From: an uncultured Eubacteriales bacterium
GTDB taxonomy: Bacteria > Bacillota > Clostridia > Christensenellales > CAG-314
Assembly: GCA_900544545.1 (NCBI GenBank)
Contig: UQVY01000014.1
Span: 1 to 50,736 of the forward strand
Direction: 5' to 3'
Length of the DNA: 50,736 nt
The number at the start of each line of letters is the position of its first letter. Position 1 is the stretch's first letter. Below, in pieces: positions 1 to 5,885 of this stretch. The translations under genes and the position numbers were made by a program. The notes beneath the pieces are model-generated. The model worked only from the letters and a program-made list of their open reading frames with translations, was not told the origin of the DNA and ran no database searches.

Positions 1-2
1 TC

Positions 3-1559
3 AATCAGGCTGTCGAAGCTATGGGAAAAGTTATGACCAAGGAAGAAGACATCGCGATGGGCGAAGCCGCTAAAGCAGGTGCCGTAAGAGATCTCAGAGC
101 TTATTACGAAAAGTTCGAAGAGATTTATTATTCCGAAGAAAAATGGGCTGAACTCGAATCCGAATACAATAAGGGCGTAGAAGCAATCAACGCTGCGGAA
201 GGAACGAGAGCGGTTGCCGCTGCGAAGAAAGCCGCTATGGACGCTATGGCTGCCGTCGAAAGACTCGATTCCGGAGACGCTCTCGACAGACTTATCGCCG
301 CTTACGAAGCTCTTATGGAAAACGAATACTGGGCTGAAGACCTTGCGGAAATCAATAAGATTTACAATAGCGCCATCGAAGCTATCCGTTCCTATACCGA
401 GGGCGCTCCCAATCCCGATACTATCGCGGATCAGGCAATCGCCGCTATGGAAAAGGTTATGACCAAGGCCGAGGATATCGAAGCCGGCGACGCCGCTAAA
501 GCAGGCGCGATAAGAGAACTCACCGTCGTTTACGAAGGAATCGAAGTTCTTTATTATACCGACGAAAATCTTCAGAAGATTATTGATATCTACGAAGCGG
601 GCGTAGCCGCAATCAACGCCGCTCAGGGAACGAGAGCCGTAGCCGCTGCAAAGGCAGAAGCTATCGAAGCAATCAAAGCCGTTCCTCAGATCGAATACAC
701 CGACGCTATCGACGAACTCGTAGCCGCATTCGAAGCTTATAACGAAGAAGATTATTTCGAAGAAGATTATCTCGAAATCGCTAAGATCTATCTCGAAGCC
801 GTAGCCAATATCCGCGCTTACGAAGGCGGAGCTCCTACTCCCGAAACCATCGTCAAGCAGGCTAAGGAAGCTATGGATAAGGTTATGACCAAGGAAGAAG
901 ATATCGAAGCAGGTAATCTTCAGAAAGACGGAGCTATCAGAGAACTCAGAAATTACTACGAATCTCTGAACGAACTCGATTACACCGAAGAAAACTGGAA
1001 GACTCTCACCAATATCTATACTACCGGTATCGAAGGCATTCGGCTTGCCGAAGGAACCAGAGCGGTTGCTAAGGCTTACGGCGACGCGGTCGAAGGTATG
1101 AAGGCTGTCGAAGTCGTCGAAACTCTCGCTCAGATCAACGCTCTCAAGGAATACTACGAAGCTATCGATAAGAACGATTATTTCGCGGCTCAGCAGGAGG
1201 AACTCAAAGTCGCTCTTGCAAAGGGTGTCGAAATGCTCAGAACTTTCGTAGCGGAAGAAGGTTCCGAAAAGACCGCTGACGACGTTCTCGCGGAAGCAAA
1301 AGCTCTCCTTGACGCCGTCAACAACAAGGAAAAGGATAGAGAGATAGCGAACGGAAAGAAGGCTGAATACAAACAGAACCTTCAGAATTACGTCGATTCT
1401 CTCAATCAGAAAGATTACACCGCGGAAACTTGGGCGCTCGTTCAGTCCCTTCTCGAACAGGGTAAGGCTAACATCGACGCAGCGGAAGGTACCGCAGCTC
1501 TTCAGGTTGCTTACGACGCAACTATCGCCGCTATCGAAAAGGCAATCAATGGTAAATAA
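3..1559 (+). CDS. FIVAR-like helical repeat protein, 3' part only
   Basis: The 5' end lies outside the window: the frame is already open at base 3, and the residues before the first Met (NQAVEA) match the same place in later repeats. About 518 residues are visible. They form near-identical units whose 'M-x-KVMTK-x-EDI' start recurs at bases 21, 447 and 873, exactly 142 residues apart, followed by a shorter, diverged last unit. Each unit holds two roughly 70-residue helical halves of the type YY-x(n)-Y(T/S)EE-x-W then GTRAVAAA. This resembles FIVAR or other three-helix modules of Gram-positive surface proteins (family assignment is inference). The composition is acidic, Ala/Glu/Tyr-rich and free of Cys. 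The protein ends in EKAINGK with no LPXTG motif, hydrophobic tail or anchor, so any signal or anchor must be upstream. It is probably extracellular; its function is unknown. Confidence 0.75.
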   Translation, partial: NQAVEAMGKVMTKEEDIAMGEAAKAGAVRDLRAYYEKFEEIYYSEEKWAELESEYNKGVEAINAAEGTRAVAAAKKAAMDAMAAVERLDSGDALDRLIAAYEALMENEYWAEDLAEINKIYNSAIEAIRSYTEGAPNPDTIADQAIAAMEKVMTKAEDIEAGDAAKAGAIRELTVVYEGIEVLYYTDENLQKIIDIYEAGVAAINAAQGTRAVAAAKAEAIEAIKAVPQIEYTDAIDELVAAFEAYNEEDYFEEDYLEIAKIYLEAVANIRAYEGGAPTPETIVKQAKEAMDKVMTKEEDIEAGNLQKDGAIRELRNYYESLNELDYTEENWKTLTNIYTTGIEGIRLAEGTRAVAKAYGDAVEGMKAVEVVETLAQINALKEYYEAIDKNDYFAAQQEELKVALAKGVEMLRTFVAEEGSEKTADDVLAEAKALLDAVNNKEKDREIANGKKAEYKQNLQNYVDSLNQKDYTAETWALVQSLLEQGKANIDAAEGTAALQVAYDATIAAIEKAINGK

Positions 1560-1591
1560 TACCGATAATCTCGGGATTTACCCGTAAAACG

Positions 1592-1623
1592 AAAAAGCCT
1601 CGGCTGTAAAGTCGGGGCTTTTT
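1592..1623. terminator. Bidirectional rho-independent terminator
   Basis: An 8-bp stem (GCCTCGGC/GTCGGGGC, with two G-T wobbles) and a 6-nt loop is flanked by AAAAA on the left and TTTTT on the right. It can therefore end both the repeat-protein gene and the converging minus-strand gene. Confidence 0.85.
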
Positions 1624-1654
1624 CCGTAATGAAGGAGAAAAAACAATGCAAAAA

Positions 1655-1897
1655 TCAGCTGCAAATTGCGTCGGGCATACTCACGAGAATCACGTCGTCT
1701 CCGATTTTGACGATTTTTTCCCAAGGAATAAAAACGTCCTCGGCTGTTTTCCAGAATTTTCGTTCGCCCGGGACGACAAGGCCGATGACGCAGGCGTCCT
1801 TGAGGGCAATAACGAGGTCGCAGGGCTTTCCGAGGCATTTTCCGTCCTGCGTGTTGATAACGCTTTTCGTTCTGAGTTCGGCGAAGGTGATATCCAT
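1655..1897 (-). CDS. YlmC/YmxH family PRC-barrel protein
   Basis: An 80-residue protein with the family pattern throughout: an early 'FAELRTKSVINTQDGKCLG' segment, a central VVPGERKF, then IPWEKIVKIGDDVILV near the C-terminus. This is a single PRC-barrel fold found in spore-forming Bacillota, where relatives are called sporulation proteins YlmC/YmxH; no biochemical activity is established. The ATG at 1897 is preferred because family members begin one or two residues before this strand. An in-frame TTG at 1924 would add nine residues without family support. The ribosome site is weak (a GGAG very close to the ATG), so the exact start is uncertain. The gene converges on the repeat-protein gene and shares its terminator. 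Confidence 0.75.
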   Translation of the reverse strand: MDITFAELRTKSVINTQDGKCLGKPCDLVIALKDACVIGLVVPGERKFWKTAEDVFIPWEKIVKIGDDVILVSMPDAICS

Positions 1898-1961
1898 ACT
1901 CCATAGTATGCGCGCCGTTCGCAAAAGATGACGAAAACTTTTTTCACAAACTATTAACTTT

Positions 1962-2756
1962 TCACAGATAATATTTAAGAATTTCTATCTTATCCTCTTC
2001 AAATTCCATAATTTCGCGTGCGAGGTCGAGGGTTTTCGGAAGGACGTCGGGCGTATGGCGAAGGAGCCGTCCCATATCGATGACGCCCATAGTCGTCCCC
2101 TGAATCATCATTTCCGCGATTCGTGAAGTGCAAGAGTTCATCATTAACTTCATTTTTATCATAAGATTCGCCCAACTCTGCGAGAGCTTTCCGCTCGGTT
2201 CGAGTTCGACGTTGAGGTCCTCCGCGATAGTTCTTCCTCTCATCAGAAATTCGCCATATTTTTTCTCTTGATTTTCAATAAGGTTCGCAAAACGCTCATT
2301 TTTCACGAACGGAAGGACCGCATTGATGCAATCGTAAGCCATTCCGACGTTTTTCACGAGACAATTCAGCACCGAAACCGTGTTTCCGCAGTCTGGCGAC
2401 CGTTTCAGAGCCTCGTGCCAGGTTCGATTTTTGCGGATTTCCCGTTCGTCGAGCGGTTTTTCGCGGTTGAATTTTTCCCCGTCGTTTTCCTCGTCGTTCC
2501 GATCGTTTTCGTTAAATTCTTCCGCTCTTTTTTCTTTTTCGGAGCAATTCCGGCTTTCCTCGTTTATCCGATTTTCGCCGTAATAAAAGCTTTTTTCGCT
2601 TTTCTCATTATTTTCGTCCGAGCCTGTAAAATTACATTCGCTACAATTATTTTCGCGTTTACGTTCGTCAGTTCCTCCCGAAAAATTTTCTTCCGGGAAT
2701 AGTCTGTACGACAGCCCCAAAAACGCGCACGGCTCTTTAAAATTAAATTCGTTCAT
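1962..2756 (-). CDS. Unknown helical protein with acidic low-complexity N-terminal half
   Basis: 264 residues. Residues about 20-110 are dominated by E, N, K, D, S and R and look disordered. Residues about 120-264 form a likely helical bundle, including QGTTMGVIDMGRLLR and an acidic C-terminal helix. That C-terminal half resembles short uncharacterised clostridial proteins that I recall as ferritin-like four-helix bundles with an 'MMIQG-TMG' motif, but this is recollection, not a search result. There is no signal peptide or membrane segment. A good AGAGGTGAG ribosome site lies 3-4 bases before the ATG. The 53-codon gene upstream ends 10 bp before this start, so the two are probably co-transcribed. 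Base composition is more AT-rich than the housekeeping genes, mostly through the insert. Confidence 0.65.
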   Translation of the reverse strand: MNEFNFKEPCAFLGLSYRLFPEENFSGGTDERKRENNCSECNFTGSDENNEKSEKSFYYGENRINEESRNCSEKEKRAEEFNENDRNDEENDGEKFNREKPLDEREIRKNRTWHEALKRSPDCGNTVSVLNCLVKNVGMAYDCINAVLPFVKNERFANLIENQEKKYGEFLMRGRTIAEDLNVELEPSGKLSQSWANLMIKMKLMMNSCTSRIAEMMIQGTTMGVIDMGRLLRHTPDVLPKTLDLAREIMEFEEDKIEILKYYL

Positions 2757-2766
2757 TTCTCACCTC

Positions 2767-2928
2767 TTAATATTTTTTCCCGCGACGCTTCTTGTCCGTG
2801 CCGCGCGGCGTCGTCACCGAAAGGTGATAGTCCTCGTTCTGCGGCTCCTCCGCCCAATAATCGAACCATCGGTTTCGGCAGGTTTCGGCCATTGAGTAAT
2901 ATTCGTGATTATTCTGTGAATTTTTCAT
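2767..2928 (-). CDS. Small unknown protein, 53 residues
   Basis: A short reading frame with a strong ribosome site (GGAGG, five A's, ATG), ending 10 bp before the next gene. The protein is polar and aromatic in the middle (RWFDYWAEEPQNEDYHL) and ends in a basic tail (DKKRRGKKY). There is no transmembrane segment and no family I recognise. The frame continues upstream of the ATG, but only the internal start has a ribosome site. It is probably the first gene of a two-gene unit with the 264-residue protein. The basic tail against the neighbour's very acidic region could allow pairing, but that is speculation. Confidence 0.55.
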   Translation of the reverse strand: MKNSQNNHEYYSMAETCRNRWFDYWAEEPQNEDYHLSVTTPRGTDKKRRGKKY

Positions 2929-2982
2929 TTTTCCTCCGTATTGAAATATCTTCTTTAAGCGAGTATGAGCTTTTCGGGAATA

Positions 2983-2988
2983 ATTATA
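2983..2988 (-). promoter_or_regulatory. Candidate -10 box for the unknown pair
   Basis: On the minus strand this reads TATAAT, about 55 bases before the 53-codon gene. No good -35 box is present at 16-18 bp, so the call rests on the -10 hexamer alone. Confidence 0.35.
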
Positions 2989-3135
2989 CGCCGTTTTCTT
3001 TTCGAAAAAGTGAAAATCAATCTCGGTTTTCACGCTAAAGACGATAATTGAAAAAGTTTTGTGAAAATTTGGAAGGATTATTGAACGAAATGTGCGCAAA
3101 ATAGCAACAAGCGGTTATCCGCAAAGGAGGAAAAT

Positions 3136-3309
3136 ATGAAAATTCAGTTTTTGGCGGGACTTGCTCTCGGCGCGGTCGTAGGAATGCTCGTCGTCGACAA
3201 CTGCCCCAAGGCGCAGAAAGTGATGGACGAGGGAAAGCGCGACGCAAGATTCGCGATAAAAGAGATGAAACATTGTGTAAAAAAGCTCGGAAAGAAGCTT
3301 CGGTTCTGA
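3136..3309 (+). CDS. YtxH-like small membrane-associated protein
   Basis: A 57-residue frame behind an excellent ribosome site (AAAGGAGG, then ATG after 5 nt). Residues 4-20 form one hydrophobic, Gly-rich segment (FLAGLALGAVVGMLVV), followed by a short amphipathic, strongly basic tail. This matches the small YtxH-type layout: one glycine-zipper membrane helix near the N-terminus and a polar helical tail. Function is unknown; relatives are linked to cell-envelope stress in Bacillota. It stands alone between the minus-strand pair and the rimP promoter. Confidence 0.6.
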   Translation: MKIQFLAGLALGAVVGMLVVDNCPKAQKVMDEGKRDARFAIKEMKHCVKKLGKKLRF

Positions 3310-3390
3310 CGATGGAGCCGGAAATTTATCGGCGGCGGCGGATTTTCTCGGCAAAAAACGCAAAAAACCGTAAAAACCGCTTAAAAACGC

Positions 3391-3419
3391 TTGATAAATG
3401 AAATTCGATGTGGTATAAT
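3391..3419 (+). promoter_or_regulatory. Sigma-A promoter of the rimP-nusA-infB operon
   Basis: TTGATA, a 17-bp spacer and a perfect TATAAT, about 95 bp before rimP. The distance leaves room for a structured leader. Confidence 0.85.
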
Positions 3420-3444
3420 CAATACACTAAGATATACAGTTTAT

Positions 3445-3474
3445 TTTAGAGTGGGATTCAGGTTCCGCTCTAAA
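3445..3474 (+). promoter_or_regulatory. Leader hairpin upstream of rimP
   Basis: TTTAGAGTGG and CCGCTCTAAA form a 10-bp stem (one G-T) with a 10-nt loop, between promoter and start codon. It is followed by TTTGTG, not a full T-run, so it is not a convincing terminator by itself. A structured leader for the nusA operon, possibly acting in attenuation or stability, is inferred. Confidence 0.55.
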
Positions 3475-3514
3475 TTTGTGTATAGAGCTTTTTATTTTCC
3501 GAGGAGCGGATAAA

Positions 3515-3979
3515 GTGGCAAACAGAGTTGAAACGGAAGTATTTGAACTTGTAAAACCCTATGCGGAGAGCTTCGGGCTCGAGCTTATCGAAGTCGAGTA
3601 CGCGAAGAAATTCGACGGAATGAATCTTACGATTTTCATCGACAAGGAAGGGGGAGTATCGATTGACGACTGCGAGAGGCTTCACCGCGCGATCGATGAG
3701 CCGCTTGACGTTCTCGATCCGACGGACGACGCGCCGTATACGCTTAACGTGTCCTCCGTGGGGATAGATTGGCCGCTTAAAACGGACAGAGATTTCAGGA
3801 AGAATCTCGATAAGGAAATAATCGTGAAGTTATTCGCGAAGGACGAAAACGGCAAAAAGAAATACGAAGGCTATCTCAGAAGATTCGACGAAAGGACGTT
3901 CACCGTCGATACTGGGAAGGAAGAGATGAGTTTCGAGCGGGCGAAGGTAGCGCACGTCGAACCTCTCATCAGATTTTAG
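3515..3979 (+). CDS. rimP: Ribosome maturation factor RimP
   Basis: 154 residues; needed for late assembly of the 30S subunit. The N-terminal alpha/beta domain shows GLELIEVEYAKK and NLTIFIDKEGGVSIDDC, followed by the hallmark LNVSSVGIDWPLK (usually VSSPGLDRPL), then a C-terminal Sm-like domain. The GTG at 3515 is chosen because GAGGAG lies 8 nt upstream and the length fits the family; an upstream in-frame ATG at 3476 falls in the leader hairpin and has no ribosome site. It is the first gene of the translation operon, 23 bp before nusA, the standard order in Bacillota. The Trp in IDWPL in place of Arg is a small deviation. Confidence 0.93.
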   Translation: MANRVETEVFELVKPYAESFGLELIEVEYAKKFDGMNLTIFIDKEGGVSIDDCERLHRAIDEPLDVLDPTDDAPYTLNVSSVGIDWPLKTDRDFRKNLDKEIIVKLFAKDENGKKKYEGYLRRFDERTFTVDTGKEEMSFERAKVAHVEPLIRF

Positions 3980-4002
3980 CATCTTTCGGAGGCACAGATA
4001 CA

Positions 4003-5229
4003 ATGATCAATAAAGATTTTTTCGCTGCGCTCGGCGACCTTGAAAAGGAAAAGGGTATAGACAAGGAATTCATTCTTTCGGCTTTGGAAACCGCGCTCAC
4101 TTCGGCGTACAAGAAGAATTTCGGCGAAGCCGCCAACGTGGAAGTCAAGGTCGATCCGGACGAAAGCAGAATTGCGATATATTCTTACAAGACGGTAGTG
4201 GAAGAGGTCGAAGACGCGGGCAAGGAGATTTCTCTCGAGGAAGCGAGGATTGAGAATCCCGATTGCTGCGTAGGCGACAAGATATACCCGTACAAGACCG
4301 TCGTCAGGACCGTCGAGGATCCCGAAAAAGAGATTTCTTTAAAGGACGCCCGTCTGGAAAAGAAGACCTATAACGTCGGCGATAAGTATAAGGTCGAAAT
4401 CGTTCCGAGGAATTTCGGAAGGATTGCGGCTCAGGCAGCCAAGCAGATAGTTACTCAGGCGATAAGAGAAGCCGAGAGGAACGTAACCTACGCCAAGTAC
4501 AGCGACCGCGAAAACGAACTTATTCTCGGTACCGTCGGCCGTATAAACGCCGAGGACGGTACGATTTACGTAGAAATAGGAATCGATCAGGAAGGAATGC
4601 TGCGTCAGCCCGACCAGAATCCTCTGGAGCATTACAGAATCGGCGACAGGATAAGGGTCTACATCAAGTGCGTGAGAGAAAGTCCGAGAGGCGTGAGCAT
4701 TATTCTTTCGAGGACGCACGTAGGCTTTATCCGTAAGCTTTTCGAGCAGGAAGTTCCGGAAATAAGAGCGGGCATAGTCGAGATAAAGAACATAGTGAGG
4801 GAGCCGGGATACAGAACGAAGATTGCGGTCTGGTCGAACGATCCGGACATAGACGCGGTGGGCGCGTGCGTAGGCAACAGAGGAACGCGAGTCAACGCCA
4901 TCGTAAACGAAATCGGCGGCGAGAAGGTTGATATAATCGCGTACAGCGACGATATTCTCGATTATATAGCCCGCGCATTGTCGCCGGCTAAGGTTCTTAT
5001 GGTTCAGGCCAACGAAGAAACGAGGGAATCCAAGGTCATCGTATCGGACGAAAAGCTCAGTCTTGCGATAGGAAAGGAAGGACAGAACGCCCGTCTTGCG
5101 GCAAGGCTTACGGGCTGGAAGATCGACGTAAAGTCGATGTCCGCGGCGATTCGTTCGGGGCTTATCGAGCCGGTTAATCGCGACGAAGACGGAGAAGCCT
5201 ATGAAAGCGGCTCCGAAGATATAAGGTAA
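4003..5229 (+). CDS. nusA: Transcription termination/antitermination factor NusA with a 35-residue internal duplication
   Basis: 408 residues. NusA binds RNA polymerase and nascent RNA and modulates pausing and termination. The order is an N-terminal polymerase-binding domain (1-130), an S1 domain (about 172-245, starting NELILGTVGRI), KH1 (about 265-330, VGACVGNRGTRVNAI) and KH2 (KLSLAIGKEGQNARLAARL). No C-terminal acidic repeats are present, as usual in Gram-positives. Odd: residues 60-94 and 95-129 are two diverged copies of the same segment (YxYKTVV--VED--KEIS, ending VGDK). Family members carry it once, just before the 'FGRIAAQAAKQ' strand. Start: ATG with GGAGG 12 nt upstream. The stop codon shares its last A with the rnpM start. 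Confidence 0.95.
   Translation: MINKDFFAALGDLEKEKGIDKEFILSALETALTSAYKKNFGEAANVEVKVDPDESRIAIYSYKTVVEEVEDAGKEISLEEARIENPDCCVGDKIYPYKTVVRTVEDPEKEISLKDARLEKKTYNVGDKYKVEIVPRNFGRIAAQAAKQIVTQAIREAERNVTYAKYSDRENELILGTVGRINAEDGTIYVEIGIDQEGMLRQPDQNPLEHYRIGDRIRVYIKCVRESPRGVSIILSRTHVGFIRKLFEQEVPEIRAGIVEIKNIVREPGYRTKIAVWSNDPDIDAVGACVGNRGTRVNAIVNEIGGEKVDIIAYSDDILDYIARALSPAKVLMVQANEETRESKVIVSDEKLSLAIGKEGQNARLAARLTGWKIDVKSMSAAIRSGLIEPVNRDEDGEAYESGSEDIR
4180..4389 (+). repeat. In-frame 105-bp tandem duplication inside nusA
   Basis: Bases 4180-4284 and 4285-4389 encode two 35-residue copies. Shared residues include YKTVV, VED, KEIS, AR and VGDK. DNA identity is reduced, so the duplication is old. Confidence 0.85.
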
Positions 5230-5507
5230 TGGAACGCGCGAAGAAAGTTCCGGAGCGTATGTGCGTTTTATGCAGGAAGATGCAGCCCAAGTCGTCGCTC
5301 GTCCGGATAGTTTTCGGCTCGTCGGGCGCGGAGGTAGACGCGGGCGGAAAATCCGGAGGAAGGGGCGCGTACGTCTGCGCTTCGCCGGAGTGCGTTAAAA
5401 AGTGCGGAAACAGGAAGCTTCTCGGGAAGATTCTGAAATGCGAATGCTCGGAGGAATTTTCGGAAAGGCTTTCCGCGCTGCTTAAAGAAAAGGAGAAGGA
5501 AATATAG
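5229..5507 (+). CDS. rnpM: RNase P modulator RnpM (YlxR)
   Basis: 92 residues of the YlxR family, a small RNA-binding protein recently linked to RNase P in Bacillota. Visible marks are RMCVLCRKMQPKSSLVRIV near the N-terminus, the signature GRGAYVC around residues 44-50, and further cysteines (CVLC, CASPEC, KKCGNR). The start codon overlaps the nusA stop by one base (TAATG), implying translational coupling. The next gene starts 24 bp downstream. Position between nusA and the L7Ae-like gene is the normal arrangement. Confidence 0.93.
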   Translation: MERAKKVPERMCVLCRKMQPKSSLVRIVFGSSGAEVDAGGKSGGRGAYVCASPECVKKCGNRKLLGKILKCECSEEFSERLSALLKEKEKEI

Positions 5508-5531
5508 GTTCCTTAACGGAAAGAGTAATCG

Positions 5532-5885
5532 ATGAAGGGAAAGACGGCGGCTTACATAGGCTTTGCGATAAGGAAGGGCAGCGTGATATTCGGCTGCGAC
5601 AAGCTTCTTGCGGGCGGGAGATTTCATCCGAAGGTAGTGATAATAGCGGACGATCTCGGAGAGAGCGCGCGGAAAAAGACTGCGCGGTACTGCGAAGAGA
5701 AGGGCGTTCCGCTATACGTTACGGCGGCGGAAAATCTCGCGCGGATAACGGGAAAGAGCGACGTAAAGGTTTTGACCGTAACGGACAAAGGTCTGGGCGG
5801 TTCGGTTATCAGGGAAACGAAAAAGGATCCCTTCGGGGATTTCAAACAATATACGGAGGTACAACCGATTGACAGTAAAGAATAA
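5532..5885 (+). CDS. ylxQ: L7Ae-family kink-turn RNA-binding protein (YlxQ-like)
   Basis: 117 residues with an L7Ae/L30e fold: IGFAIRKGSVIFGCDKLLAG at the N-terminus, KVVIIADDLGESARKK in the middle, GVPLYVT and a hydrophobic C-terminal strand. Family members bind kink-turn RNA; the substrate of the nusA-operon paralogue is not well defined. The ATG is used. The gene lies in the conserved slot between rnpM and infB, and its 3' end overlaps infB by 17 bp. The tail (KKDPFGDFKQYTEVQPIDSKE) extends beyond the fold and is what the infB ribosome site is written into. Confidence 0.9.
   Translation: MKGKTAAYIGFAIRKGSVIFGCDKLLAGGRFHPKVVIIADDLGESARKKTARYCEEKGVPLYVTAAENLARITGKSDVKVLTVTDKGLGGSVIRETKKDPFGDFKQYTEVQPIDSKE

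Noticed and set aside
1901..1912. CATACTA on the minus strand as a sporulation sigma (F/G type) -10 box for the YlmC/YmxH gene
   Set aside because: It lies directly against the start codon, leaving no leader, and has no matching -35 element.
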